A stretch of 64,000 nucleotides of DNA, taken from NCBI GenBank assembly GCA_900546265.1, contig URCA01000011.1, forward strand, positions 32,367 through 96,366, written 5' to 3'. Position numbers and translations under genes: made by a program. Of this stretch, positions 1 through 9,332 are shown piece by piece. The stretch's first letter is position 1, and the number at the start of each line of letters is the position of its first letter. This DNA comes from an uncultured Oscillospiraceae bacterium. Its GTDB lineage: Bacteria > Bacillota > Clostridia > Oscillospirales > Acutalibacteraceae. Below the pieces are notes generated by a model that was not told where the DNA came from, searched no databases, and was given only the letters and a program-made list of their open reading frames with translations.

Positions 1-2621
1 CCTAGCAACGCCTCCACCGAACGGCCGTATTCGCTCTGGGCCTCCGAAGAATTGAACCAAGAAATAAAGCGCCAACAGGCCGCCTTATTCGCTCCTGTAT
101 CCAAAATGATTGAACAGGAGCCGAAAATCGCAGAGGAACGATCCAGATGTCCGTCTGAACGGACGGTTCCCGGCATCGGTGCCATCCCCCACTGCCCGCT
201 TATCTCCGGCGCTCCGGCGGCCAGCTTGTTATACAGCGTGTAGCTCTCAATACCTATGGGCATTTCTCCCGTACGGAACCGGTTGTAGAAATCATAATCG
301 GTGAGCAGATCGTATTTGGTGTAAAAAGATGTCCACTGCTCAAACGCCTGCAGCGCTTCCGCCGTATCCATATTGGTTTGTGCGCCGTCGTTCCGGTAAT
401 AATTTTGTCCCTGCTGAAGCAAAAGAGTATCAAAAATACTGCTGGCCGAGGAAGGAAGGCCGGTACTGGACATGGCTACGCAAGGCAGTCCCACACTCAG
501 ATTCTTCCGTTGCAGCATAGGGATGAGTTGGTACAGTTCCTTCCACGTTTGTGGAACCTGCAGCCCCATCTCGTCAAAAATATCGGTACGGTAGAACATC
601 ATGTTAAAGCTGGCGGTAGTGGGCAAGCCGTACACGCCTCCCTGATATTGATACGGCACCAAAGTCTCTTTGGAATACTGGCGAACCACCTCTTCGTAAT
701 CCGGGAACTGCTTCAAATCTATCAAAGCGTTTCGGGCGGCCAGATTGACCGGCTGATCGTTGGCCGCAAAAAGCACCACATCCGGCCCGGTTCCGGCGAA
801 AGTGGCCTGCACAACCGAGGCGGTTGTCAAACGCAGATCGACGGCGATCCCGGTGTCCGGCGTAAAGCTGTCCTCTACCATGCTTTTGATAATCTGAACC
901 TGATCGCGCCCCAGATTCACCCAAACCTGAATGCTGTCCTTGCTTTCCGAGGCGTTTCCAATGACGTTATAGTCCACCACAAAGGAGCCGACAAACTGGC
1001 GCACCTGAAAGAGCAGGTTGTCCCAGAGGCTGGATTCGTTCTCTTGAAAAGAGGCCACCCCGCTGGGAATTATCTGTATGTAATCCAGTTCCAGAGCCTG
1101 ATCTTTCAGCCGCACTATCCAGGAGGAAAGCGCGCTGATGTTGTCGCGGAAAGAGTTCAGGCGTTTCGGTATGGTATCCAGCTCCGTGAGGAAGCTGTTC
1201 ATCTGCTGGATCAGCCGATCGAGCGATGCGGTATCCCCGTCGCGGCCACTGTTTTTATGGCTCTGCATCTCTCTGTATGTCTGCCGCATATCGTCCCGCA
1301 GCCCGGTGATCGTTTCTTTCAGGGAGGGGATTTCGCTGGCCAGATAATAGTCTCGCAGCGAGTCCGGCTGCGTACCCGTAACCATGATGATGGCGCGGTA
1401 AAGCGCATACAGGCGCTGCACCTGTCCGCTCAGCTTGCTGGTCAGCGCGGCGGTATTCCCTGGAACCACCTCCATCGATATCGTGTGTTCGCCTGAAGAT
1501 AGATAGAATTCAAATTCCTGCTTTCCATCGCCCAGCGTCTGAAAATACCAGTCGTTGCTATAGGCGAACTCCACGGCCTCCAATTCCTTGAACGGCACCT
1601 TATCATCGATATACACCCGCCGGTTAGTGGCGTATCCCCGCTGGTAATTTTGCTGAACCCGCATCCCTATCCGATAATACCCGGCAGTGGCGATATTGAA
1701 TTTCCAGGTAAGCCATTGTCCCTGCGACTGCCAATTGTAGTCGCCAATGGTATTATAGCGGATCTGGGTGGGGTGAGAGGGTGAGGTTTTGGCATCTGAG
1801 CGATCGTACATGGGAACGAGTGAGATATCCGACTTGAAGTCCGCCTTTTCCCCTTCCAGCCAAATCGGCTCCGCCTGCGTGGCGCGGTCATCGGCATAGG
1901 ATGAGGAGACCTCGTAATAGGAAGCCGGTGTCTTATAAGCCGTCAGCACGATTTTCTCAATAACCAGATCGGTGCGATTGCCTTCCAGCCGCAGCGTATG
2001 CATCCCTTCGCTCAGGCAGAACTGATACGGCTCATTGGAAATCCCCTCGTTGTCGTAGAAGAAGGAGTGGGTCCAGTAAAAGAACTGAACCTGCCGGGGG
2101 CGTTGTTCATTCCCGGTTTTATCAGCGGCGAACGTCTGTGTCTCGTTTTTCCATAGGCGGTGAAGCGTCAGCGCCTCCGCTTGCCGAAAAGGCGTCTGCC
2201 CGTCCAGTTGCAAGCCCACCTCGATCCGGTCGCATTTGCTCTCCAGCGGATAATAAAAGACCTGTATGCTGTAGCAGCCGGTTTGCTCCACCTGAAAATC
2301 CCAAGTGACAGCCGCGGGATTCTCTCCCGTCTCCCACCGTAGGACCTGTGAAACGCCCTCAAAGTTATCTAGAAGCTGCAGGCTGCTGTCCACGAAATCG
2401 GCGGACGATGCCGGAACAGTCACCGATTCCGCCGCCGCGGGAATGCCCGTATATTTCCGGCTGTACTCCGTATAGGAAGGAGTGGCGCCGGTGCTCTGTG
2501 CCACCGTATCCGCCGGAGAGGCGGCGGGTTGCACCGTTTCCGCCCCGGCCAAAAGCGTGGGAGCCGCCAGACAAAAGGCGCTGAAATACGCCAGCGCTTT
2601 ATACACGATCGATCGCATCAT
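1..2621 (-). CDS. Solute-binding protein fused to carbohydrate-binding domains (3' end outside window)
   Basis: About 873 codons are present and the frame is open to the left edge, so the C-terminus is missing. The start is ATG at 2621, preceded by AGGAGG. A signal peptide opens the protein (MMRSIVYKALAYFSAFCLAA). Residues about 50-230 and 290-400 look like beta-sandwich carbohydrate-binding domains (motifs VTWDFQVEQTGCYSIQV and AGYYRIGMRVQQNYQRG). A helical spacer follows, then a family-1 extracellular solute-binding domain with GPDVVLFAAN and YGLPTT. It is clearly a paralogue of the 986-residue protein at 43651; by that comparison roughly 120 residues lie beyond the window. The likely role is surface capture of an oligo- or polysaccharide for an ABC importer. 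No permease is visible next to it in the window. Confidence 0.8.
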   Translation of the reverse strand, partial: MMRSIVYKALAYFSAFCLAAPTLLAGAETVQPAASPADTVAQSTGATPSYTEYSRKYTGIPAAAESVTVPASSADFVDSSLQLLDNFEGVSQVLRWETGENPAAVTWDFQVEQTGCYSIQVFYYPLESKCDRIEVGLQLDGQTPFRQAEALTLHRLWKNETQTFAADKTGNEQRPRQVQFFYWTHSFFYDNEGISNEPYQFCLSEGMHTLRLEGNRTDLVIEKIVLTAYKTPASYYEVSSSYADDRATQAEPIWLEGEKADFKSDISLVPMYDRSDAKTSPSHPTQIRYNTIGDYNWQSQGQWLTWKFNIATAGYYRIGMRVQQNYQRGYATNRRVYIDDKVPFKELEAVEFAYSNDWYFQTLGDGKQEFEFYLSSGEHTISMEVVPGNTAALTSKLSGQVQRLYALYRAIIMVTGTQPDSLRDYYLASEIPSLKETITGLRDDMRQTYREMQSHKNSGRDGDTASLDRLIQQMNSFLTELDTIPKRLNSFRDNISALSSWIVRLKDQALELDYIQIIPSGVASFQENESSLWDNLLFQVRQFVGSFVVDYNVIGNASESKDSIQVWVNLGRDQVQIIKSMVEDSFTPDTGIAVDLRLTTASVVQATFAGTGPDVVLFAANDQPVNLAARNALIDLKQFPDYEEVVRQYSKETLVPYQYQGGVYGLPTTASFNMMFYRTDIFDEMGLQVPQTWKELYQLIPMLQRKNLSVGLPCVAMSSTGLPSSASSIFDTLLLQQGQNYYRNDGAQTNMDTAEALQAFEQWTSFYTKYDLLTDYDFYNRFRTGEMPIGIESYTLYNKLAAGAPEISGQWGMAPMPGTVRSDGHLDRSSAIFGSCSIILDTGANKAACWRFISWFNSSEAQSEYGRSVEALL

Positions 2622-2680
2622 AGAGCGGATAACCTCCTGTCAAACCGTATTTCGTTATTTTTCGTCCCGGTTCTATTCAC

Positions 2681-2709
2681 AGTTTATCCAATGGAGAGCG
2701 GGATGTAAA
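2681..2709 (-). promoter_or_regulatory. Weak sigma-A-like promoter before the gene at 2621
   Basis: On the minus strand TTTACA (2704-2709) stands 17 bp from TAAACT (2681-2686). The -35 is good and the -10 matches four of six. It implies that the binding-protein gene can be transcribed separately from the two genes upstream. Confidence 0.4.
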
Positions 2710-2863
2710 TCGCTCATTTTTTGAAGGATATACAAAATGTTCCGCGCGGTCGTCTGACGCGAGAAAGTAGCCGCAGAAGTCATTTTATCGCCGTCTCCGG
2801 GAAGGTTAAAGTGCCGTTAAGAGAATATTTTCCCTATCCGCGTAAGGCAGCCACGTATATGCA

Positions 2864-2905
2864 GAACGGGCCGGAGCCGCCTTTTACGGCGGTTCCGACC
2901 CGTTC
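2864..2905. terminator. Hairpin after the binding lipoprotein gene
   Basis: GAACGGG pairs with CCCGTTC around an inner CGGAGCCGCC/GGCGGTTCCG stem with one G-U pair and a short TTTTA loop. No T-tract follows on the minus strand, so it may attenuate rather than terminate. Confidence 0.5.
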
Positions 2906-2934
2906 TTCCAATACCTGTGTTTTATCTACCCGCT

Positions 2935-4407
2935 CTATTTGACTACAGCGGAATTATAGAACGTCTTGATATCTGAATTCCACTTGGTCTTGTAGCTTTC
3001 CAGCACGCTAGTGATGTCCTTCCCGCTGGCAACTTCCCAGAAAAGATTGTCGGATGTGGAGATACCTACGCTCCAGACATCAGAGCTAATGACTTTGTTA
3101 TACAGGGATTCATATCGCTTGATTTGATCCGCTTTCAGATAGTTGCGCAGATACTCCTGACGTAGCTGATAATCCTGCTGCAAGAAAAGATAGATATACG
3201 CCGCGCCGCCGGAGGGATTCTTGGAACTGGCCGGAACGCCAAACCAGCCGGCAGAACCAGGTGTGACATTGGTGTTACCGGACGGTCCCGTGGGCATAGG
3301 CACAAAGTCCCAGTCGAAGTTCTTAACAGTAGACATGAAATGCGTCTTATTTCCAAACCGATCCATATACATCGCGGTATTTCCCAGCTTAAAATCCGCC
3401 TCGCTCCATCCCTGATAGCTGGAGAATCCTTTGATATTATAGTTGATATCCTGGAAGAACTGCAGCACCTCACGTACTTTGGTATCTCCCAGATTCAGCT
3501 CATAACGATTGGTAGAAGAGTTGAATTTGACAAAGTCGGTGTTGTTGCAAGACAAGAAGCTGGTTAAATCCCAGGAGGTGAAAGGTGTAATCTTCTCGCC
3601 GTCGCTGGTCGTCTTATTCGCCAGCTCGGAAAGCACCGTTTTCAGCGTATCGAAGCTCCACCTGCCCTCTTCATAGTATTCACCAGGCGACGTGATACCT
3701 AGGTTGTTAAAAATATCTTCATTATAGAGAATTACAAAAGGATAGTTGGTCGAGTTGACCATATAAAAACGGCCGCGATCCTTTGTCTGCTGCATGACAC
3801 TGCGGCTGGCGGAGAACACATCCTCGCTCAGATCAAAATACTTATCGACCTTCTGCATCAGCCCCTTGGACACCATCGTGTCGTCGGTCGCGGTCATGTC
3901 ATAGGAGATTCCAGAGGCAGTATCCAGTGCCAGTTTGTTTGCCACCTGGCTCCAGATGGTCACCGTATATTCCACTGTGGCTCCATAGCGCTTTTCCAGT
4001 TCCTTGATGATTTTTCCATGTTCCCTAGTCCATCCCTCGAACGCCAGGACACGAATCGTGTCCCCTTCGATTTTGGCGGGCAGGCTCTTACTGCTGCCGA
4101 ATACCGCGTCTTTGTTGCTCGGTAGCGTGCTGTCCGTTTTAGATGCCGTTGTTTTAGAGGTGGTTTTGTGTGGTGTCTGATTAGAATGTTCATCGTTGTT
4201 GCTTTCTCCCGGCATATTGGCGGAGCTAGACTCGGCTTGGTCGTCTTCCGTTTCCTGTGTGGTGCTGCCTTCGGAATCGGCTGTTCTGCTGGCATCGGAA
4301 ACGCCGGAAACCTCCCCGATATTGGCCGGCTCATTACCGTTGCAACCCACCGCCCCTACAAAAAGCAGAAGCGCGCAGAGAGCGGCGACTATGCTAGCTT
4401 TTTTCAT
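2935..4407 (-). CDS. ABC transporter extracellular solute-binding lipoprotein
   Basis: A 490-residue lipoprotein. The ATG at 4407 was chosen because GAAGGG lies 9 bp upstream and the protein then begins with a compact lipoprotein signal (MKKASIVAALCALLLFVGAVGC, acceptor Cys 22). Residues about 25-110 are a low-complexity Ser/Thr/Glu linker. The rest resembles family-1 sugar-binding proteins (IRVLAFEGWTREHGK, ILYNEDIFNNLGI, GWFGVPASSKNPSG). It would capture a sugar at the membrane face. The gene follows the beta-helix gene by 32 bp, so the two are probably cotranscribed, and the CBM-fused binding protein lies downstream. The ligand is unknown. Confidence 0.85.
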   Translation of the reverse strand: MKKASIVAALCALLLFVGAVGCNGNEPANIGEVSGVSDASRTADSEGSTTQETEDDQAESSSANMPGESNNDEHSNQTPHKTTSKTTASKTDSTLPSNKDAVFGSSKSLPAKIEGDTIRVLAFEGWTREHGKIIKELEKRYGATVEYTVTIWSQVANKLALDTASGISYDMTATDDTMVSKGLMQKVDKYFDLSEDVFSASRSVMQQTKDRGRFYMVNSTNYPFVILYNEDIFNNLGITSPGEYYEEGRWSFDTLKTVLSELANKTTSDGEKITPFTSWDLTSFLSCNNTDFVKFNSSTNRYELNLGDTKVREVLQFFQDINYNIKGFSSYQGWSEADFKLGNTAMYMDRFGNKTHFMSTVKNFDWDFVPMPTGPSGNTNVTPGSAGWFGVPASSKNPSGGAAYIYLFLQQDYQLRQEYLRNYLKADQIKRYESLYNKVISSDVWSVGISTSDNLFWEVASGKDITSVLESYKTKWNSDIKTFYNSAVVK

Positions 4408-4439
4408 TTTGTCCATCCCTTCTCTATTACAAAATAAAT

Positions 4440-6932
4440 TCAATGATGTTCGGCCATGCCGATGTCACAGGCGTCCACGATACTTTGACCAAAAAAATCT
4501 TTTAAACCGGTCACGCCCGTGTTGACGCCCTTGTCGATACAGGGAGAATCATTTTTCAGCTTGTATCCCGCCGGACCACCGCCGGGCTTTACAATTTTGG
4601 GATCCATCAGCAGATCGTCGGTTCCTATCGGGCGGTGCGAGACAGCTCCAAAGTACATATTGTTGCGGAAAGTGTATTCTGCTGAGGGGACAAACCCAGA
4701 GGAAAATCCGTTGCCAGCCACATAAAACAGGTTGTTGAACACATCCAGTCCGGTGGCGCTGACATTATATCCCCACTCAGTGACCGACATTAAGTTGGCG
4801 CCCGAGTTTTCCGGTATGTAGACGGTGTTGTTGTAAATCTTCACATTGGTAAGCTTACCGCCCAGAGAGAAGATGTACTGCCTGTCGTTTTCGCTCAGGT
4901 TGTAACGCACGATTACGTTTCGGTTCCAATATCCCTCGGCGCCGTACGTACAAATGAGCAGGAAACCGCCGTCGTTGTCGTGGCTGTAGTTGTACTGTAC
5001 CGTGGTGTCCTGGCAATTGATGTCGACGTCAAAGCCCTGTGCGTCATTGCCCGCTAGAATCTGACCGTAAGCCTCATTATTCTGCATGATACAGCCGTCG
5101 CTGTTGTGTGGCCAAATGCCCGCGTAAGCCGTGTTATTGCCATAGGAGGTATTGTTACAAATGTTGTTGGTCAGCAGCGCATTCTTGGTAACCGAAACCC
5201 AGATGCCGTCCCCCGCGCAGGCCTCCACATAGGTGTTGCACAGCTTGAGGTTGGTGGAAGGCGTCCAGTCGCCCACCGACCACTCCTCCCCCATAGCGCC
5301 CCGGATGCACCAGTCGGATTTAACCGAGATACCGTTGGCTCCAGAATTGGTGACAGAACAGCCGTCTATCGTCAGATCCTCAAACCAGACGGGACTGGCC
5401 GCCGAAGCGCAGGTAACGACAATGCCACCGTAGGAACGATTGGTTTCACTGGACACGTCGTGAACATTGACGTTGAACAGACGTACGCCCTTGATCGCGC
5501 CGCCACGGTCGGAGACGCTACCGCCGCCCTGTATCAGGACGCCGTAGCGCGGGGCGGTAACAGCGGAATAATTGGTTATCTCCACATTCCGCAATTCCAC
5601 ATAACTCATATTGCGCAGCTGAACAGCGAATTTGGAGCCGTCCCCGTTGATAATGGGGGCCGGGCCGCTGCCGTAACGATCAAACACGATTTTACGACCC
5701 GCCTCGCCATTCCCAACTGGCGCCAGATACCCGTTGAATATACTTCCGGCTTTGAACAGGATCCGGGTCCCGGGCTTTAGTTCCATATGATTGACACGGC
5801 TCAGCGTGCGCCATGCTGTTTGGGGTGTCTTACCGTCGTTGGCATCGTTGCCATCCATGCTGTCCACATAATAGGTGATGTATGTTTCTTCCGAGGAAGC
5901 GGTGATGATTACGTCCAGCGTCCCGATGTTCAGGATGTCCACGGTTCTGTAGACGCCCTCCACCAGCTTGCCTTCCAGTTCTCTCGCCTTATCCCGCACG
6001 GCCTTGGAACGGGCGGTGCGCAGATATTTATAATATACATCCTCCACCACTTCGCTGTACGGCTTAAAGTTGGTGGGATCCATTCGGTCTCCTGCCAAAT
6101 AGAACTGATATTTTCCCTTGATGGTTCCATAATAGGTCTGGAGGGTGGAGGCGGAAGGATTCTGCGTTTTTCCGAGAGCCTTTTCCAGCTTGATACGGTT
6201 CGTGGTGATCCAATACCGGAAATACTGTTCTTTTGTAAATTGTACCGGGCCGTACAGGTTCGCTCCCCGCCGCAGCGCCTGCGAGCGGGCAGTGTTGGTG
6301 TCTATCCACTCCTTTATAAAGGCCGAATAGCTTATATCCTTAATAATCCCATACTCTTTCATCAGGATCAGTTCCGCTTTGGTGTTAATAAGCTCCTCGA
6401 GCGCTTCCTCCCGGAGCATTTCCTCCGGGGTGTCGTCGCCGTATTTTGTCGTCCAAAAATCGTCGGTTACTTTGGCGTTGTATACCGTTTTGAAATTTTG
6501 CGCCACCAGCGCGCGGTTACGTGCTGCGTAGAACTGGAATTCCTCCCGCTCAATAGGATACGTATCCAGATAAGCGATGATATTCGCGTCTTGCACCACT
6601 CCCGTGTTATCCCCCGTATCTGGCATTTGCACGGTGGTACCAGTAGGAGAGGTGATTGTCGTCCGGCTGGTAACCGGCCCCCGGCTGGTTGTCGTGGTCG
6701 TGTCCACGTTTGCCGCTTCCCCTGTCGGTCCTGAGGAAGTGGTGGATGTCGTGGTTCGGATAGTCGATCCCCCCTTTATCTGACTTGAAGGTTCTTCCCC
6801 AGTCAGGGATACCCCTTCCACTGAAAAAACACATACGATGGCTATAACAGCTGCCAGCACGATCCCCAGAATCGCGGAACCCAAAATAACCTGTCTCTTG
6901 CCCACCAGTCCCAGAGCGTTCGGTTTTGCCAT
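4440..6932 (-). CDS. Membrane-anchored SurA-like / right-handed beta-helix fusion protein
   Basis: An 830-residue protein. The start at 6932 is supported by AAGGGGAG 8 bp upstream. Segment 13-37 is an N-terminal membrane helix, followed by a Thr/Ser-rich linker to about residue 100. Residues about 110-340 are helical and charged, resembling the SurA/PrsA N-terminal chaperone domain (YPIEREEFQFYAARNRALVA; LREEALEELINTKAELILMK). From about residue 360 the protein is a parallel beta-helix of the pectate-lyase-like type (YYVDSMDGNDANDG, then repeated N-rich coils such as NNICNNTSYGNNT). A polysaccharide-processing or surface-binding role outside the cell is likely. The pairing of a SurA-like domain with a beta-helix on one chain is unusual. 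It heads a leftward operon with the binding lipoprotein. Confidence 0.75.
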   Translation of the reverse strand: MAKPNALGLVGKRQVILGSAILGIVLAAVIAIVCVFSVEGVSLTGEEPSSQIKGGSTIRTTTSTTSSGPTGEAANVDTTTTTSRGPVTSRTTITSPTGTTVQMPDTGDNTGVVQDANIIAYLDTYPIEREEFQFYAARNRALVAQNFKTVYNAKVTDDFWTTKYGDDTPEEMLREEALEELINTKAELILMKEYGIIKDISYSAFIKEWIDTNTARSQALRRGANLYGPVQFTKEQYFRYWITTNRIKLEKALGKTQNPSASTLQTYYGTIKGKYQFYLAGDRMDPTNFKPYSEVVEDVYYKYLRTARSKAVRDKARELEGKLVEGVYRTVDILNIGTLDVIITASSEETYITYYVDSMDGNDANDGKTPQTAWRTLSRVNHMELKPGTRILFKAGSIFNGYLAPVGNGEAGRKIVFDRYGSGPAPIINGDGSKFAVQLRNMSYVELRNVEITNYSAVTAPRYGVLIQGGGSVSDRGGAIKGVRLFNVNVHDVSSETNRSYGGIVVTCASAASPVWFEDLTIDGCSVTNSGANGISVKSDWCIRGAMGEEWSVGDWTPSTNLKLCNTYVEACAGDGIWVSVTKNALLTNNICNNTSYGNNTAYAGIWPHNSDGCIMQNNEAYGQILAGNDAQGFDVDINCQDTTVQYNYSHDNDGGFLLICTYGAEGYWNRNVIVRYNLSENDRQYIFSLGGKLTNVKIYNNTVYIPENSGANLMSVTEWGYNVSATGLDVFNNLFYVAGNGFSSGFVPSAEYTFRNNMYFGAVSHRPIGTDDLLMDPKIVKPGGGPAGYKLKNDSPCIDKGVNTGVTGLKDFFGQSIVDACDIGMAEHH

Positions 6933-6986
6933 TTTCGCAACTCCCCTTTTTCGCCAACTTGAAATATGCCACTGTATTGATTTCAT

Positions 6987-7014
6987 TGTATACCGATACT
7001 AAACGCGCTGTAAA
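6987..7014 (-). promoter_or_regulatory. Sigma-A-like promoter of the beta-helix operon
   Basis: On the minus strand TTTACA (7009-7014) and TATACA (6987-6992) are separated by 16 bp. This is about 55 bp upstream of the chosen ATG at 6932, in an AT-rich stretch. Confidence 0.6.
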
Positions 7015-7123
7015 TAAACAATTTAAAATGGGATATCCATTTTTTTGTCGAGCTTGCATAGCTGAGCGTTGCTCCTGTTTTTCCACGTTGGGGTCATGGT
7101 ATTACCGTTTTTTCGAAAGGCGG

Positions 7124-7156
7124 CACGTCCCGGAAGCCTATGACTTCCGGGACGTG
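7124..7156. terminator. Hairpin at the end of the broken surface-protein gene
   Basis: A perfect 13-bp stem (CACGTCCCGGAAG and its complement) with a 7-nt loop. On the plus strand it is followed by TAAAAA; on the minus strand only a weak TTT follows. It sits just past the last remnant codon at 7168 and is best read as that gene's old terminator. Confidence 0.5.
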
Positions 7157-7167
7157 TAAAAACCATA

Positions 7168-7985
7168 TTAGTGGCAGCTCATGCTTTTGCGTTTCCAGAT
7201 ATAGCCGTCGGTCAGCATAGAAACGGCCGCGCCGATTCCGGCCAGCGATGCTCAAGGCGAATTGACGCCTGTGTTAAGAGATTCGCCTCCTCCGGTCTGG
7301 AAGGTCTATCCTGCCCGGGGGTAAATTGGAAACATCGCCCGGTTTAGATGGGGGTTCCTCTCCGGGAGTCGGGGTTTCCTCTTGACCATGCTCGGAGGCT
7401 GAGGCTTTTACCTGAATCGTCACGACACGGCTAACTATATATCCCCCTGACTGTCCATAGACATACGCAGAACGGCCTGAACCGTTTCGAGCGACCGTCC
7501 GGTTACACTGCTGCCGCTCACCGTCACATGCTCTGCACCGCTGATGGGAATAAGATGCCCCCCGCTCCACCGCTTCTCCCGCAAGAGTTTTGGCCTTGGC
7601 CGTCATCGTCACCGACTCGCCTTCGTTCAGGATGTACTCGTCTTTGGCGGCTTCCAGTGATTCGGTTTCCGGCATAAAATCCTGCACGCGATCTATGGTA
7701 ATATGTGTGACGACCCCGGCAAGCAACTCCTTGCCTAGAGCCACATCGTTCACGGTCCAGACCCAGGTGATCACCCTGCTGTCTGGACTATAAGATGGAA
7801 TCGCTCCGAAAAGAAACAGCGGATCCGGAACCATCACCAAGTGCATTCCCGTTCGCTTGTTCCCTTCGTCATGGCGCATCCGTCCAACTGGCTGGCCGTT
7901 TATCAAGGCCACAAGAGTTAACGTATCCGTATGACTGAGTATTTGGTTGCCAAAGAGCCGTTCGTGGCTATGAGGCGGGTATAAA
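7168..7985 (-). pseudogene. Frameshifted remnant of a surface protein with Ig-like domain and C-terminal anchor
   Basis: Coding-like segments continue across different minus frames. The first runs from about 7985 (SHTDTLTLVALINGQPV ... DEYILNEGESVTMTAKAKTLAGEAVE, typical of a bacterial Ig-like repeat). The next frame carries HLIPISGAEHVTVSGSSVTG. Then VSRVVTIQVKAS is followed by a Pro/Glu/Gly linker. A further frame carries GGGESLNTGVNSP, an in-frame TGA, and a membrane-anchor tail ending WKRKSMSCH at 7168. At least three frame changes and one nonsense codon are needed to join them, and no start codon survives (TGA near 7986). The ancestral gene probably encoded a cohesin/Ig-type or glycan-binding surface protein. 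Confidence 0.6.
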
Positions 7986-8003
7986 ATTCAGTAAAGAATA
8001 ACC

Positions 8004-8032
8004 CCCTCACTCTCTTAGCCGTTGAGTGAGGG
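8004..8032. repeat. Short inverted repeat at the edge of the mobile-element remnant
   Basis: CCCTCACTC (8004-8012) pairs with GAGTGAGGG (8024-8032) around an 11-nt loop. It lies between the broken surface gene and the reverse-transcriptase fragment. It could be a relic terminator or part of an element end. Confidence 0.4.
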
Positions 8033-8065
8033 TGGACGGAATTATTTTACTTTTCCAGGAGTTTT

Positions 8066-8255
8066 TTAATTGAATAAATAACTTCTAATATTGAAGCCCA
8101 GAAAATCAAAACCGTCTTTTACATGGGTGATTTTGGTCTTTTCTTCTGATAAGGTAAGTCCTCGCACTGTCAGATAATCTGCCAGTATGGAGTACAAATC
8201 CTCTGCTTCTTTTTTGCTTGCACACATTATCACAAAATCATCAGCATATCTGCAC
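8066..8255 (-). pseudogene. Group II intron reverse transcriptase fragment
   Basis: About 60 residues survive of a protein that is normally several hundred long. They include the catalytic motif RYADDFVIMC followed by LTVRGLTLSEEKTKITHVKD and FDFLGFNIR, characteristic of the palm/RT7 region of group II intron maturases. Everything upstream of YADD is missing, replaced by sequence that encodes an integrase on the other strand. The frame stops at 8066 shortly after the FLGF motif, so thumb, maturase and endonuclease domains are gone. No intron domain V hairpin is visible nearby. Confidence 0.75.
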
Positions 8256-9281
8256 ATGGTATATACAGCGAAGTTTATCAAAACAAATCCGATACATGGT
8301 GTCAAGATTCCTTCGCCCAGGGCAAAAGCGCAGGTTCCCACCCGTAAAAAGGTGCGGGAAATTGTAACGCCCGACCAATGGAGAACCATTATCCAGCGAT
8401 TCCCGTATGGACATTCCTGCTATATCCCGCTGCTCTTAGCCTATCGCTGCGGCCTGCGTCTTGGTGAGGCTTTCGCCTTAGACCGCAAGAGGGATATTGA
8501 TCTGGAAAATGGCACTCTGGCCGTTAACCAACAGGTTCAGTGGCTCAACAAACATTGGACGTTTACCGATCCGAAATACGATTCCTTCCGAGTTATTAAA
8601 CTGGATAGATATATGCTGGCCGAACTGAAAAAAGTAATCGAACGGCAGGAAAAAGCAGAATCTTTCTATGCGGAACACTACACGCATCTGTATGAAAATC
8701 CCCAGCGCCAGCTTGTAACGAAGAAAGGAGAAGGTTGCCGAGAAATCCATATGCTCAGCGTCCGGGAAAACGGGACATATATCCAGCCTCGCGTAATGAT
8801 GCACTGCAGCCGGGTCATTCACTATGATTTGGGCTTTGAAAACTTCGACTATCATTCTCTTCGGCATACCCACACCACCATGCTGATCGAAAGGGGTGCC
8901 TGTCCCAAGGACGTGCAGATGCGCTTGGGCCACAAGGACATTTTAGTCACGTTGAAAGTCTATACGCACCTCACCGAGAAAATGCAGAACCAAAGCATCG
9001 AACTATTGAATACCATGCCTCTTACCGGAACTGAGACCAGCGCCCCGGCCCTCATGCAGATGGGTAAAGAAACACCCGAATCCATTATGAATTCGATAGA
9101 CCTTTGCCCCGAAATTAACCCGCAAGAACCGAGCATTCATGCTGGTTCAGCGACCCTTGTACCCGGGCTTAGGGTACAAGCTTGTACCCCGGATTTGAAT
9201 TTGGGGTACAAAATGGGTACAAAGGGCGCAATCCTATCGGTTGAGAGCGATTTTGAAAGCAAAAAGAGAGCCGCCCAGTAG
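8256..9281 (+). pseudogene. 5'-truncated tyrosine recombinase (integrase)
   Basis: The catalytic domain is intact. RCGLRLGEAF carries the first Arg, HSLRHTH the His-x-x-Arg pair, LGHKDI the second His, and VYTHL the nucleophilic Tyr. Upstream, KFIKTNPIHGVKIPSP marks the end of the core-binding domain. The SAM-like N-terminal domain is missing because the frame runs straight into the reverse-transcriptase fragment on the opposite strand, with no ribosome binding site. It is the type found on Tn916-like elements or prophages. No excisionase, tRNA target or att repeat is visible, so it is probably a relic. Confidence 0.75.
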
Positions 9282-9296
9282 GCAGCTCTCCTTTGG
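9266..9296 (+). terminator. Hairpin overlapping the integrase stop codon
   Basis: GAGAGCCGCC (9266-9275) and GGCAGCTCTC (9281-9290) pair with one mismatch, with the TAG stop in the loop region, followed by CTTTGG. A plausible weak terminator. Confidence 0.45.
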
Positions 9297-9332
9297 AATA
9301 AATCCAGTATTCATGCGGGGTTAAGTCCCCTA

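Larger units (their letters stand above)
2622..2934. other. Intergenic region between two binding-protein genes
   Basis: This 313-bp gap holds the Shine-Dalgarno site and a weak promoter for the leftward gene at 2621, and a strong hairpin behind the leftward gene at 4407; each is listed separately. No convincing gene is seen in it. Confidence 0.6.

Noticed and set aside
8187..8255. In-frame upstream extension of the integrase to an ATG at 8187
   Set aside because: These codons are the reverse complement of the reverse-transcriptase YADD region, so they are not integrase sequence; there is no ribosome site.
9282..9332. tRNA gene or attachment site near the integrase
   Set aside because: No cloverleaf or matching direct repeat is seen; only small GC hairpins.
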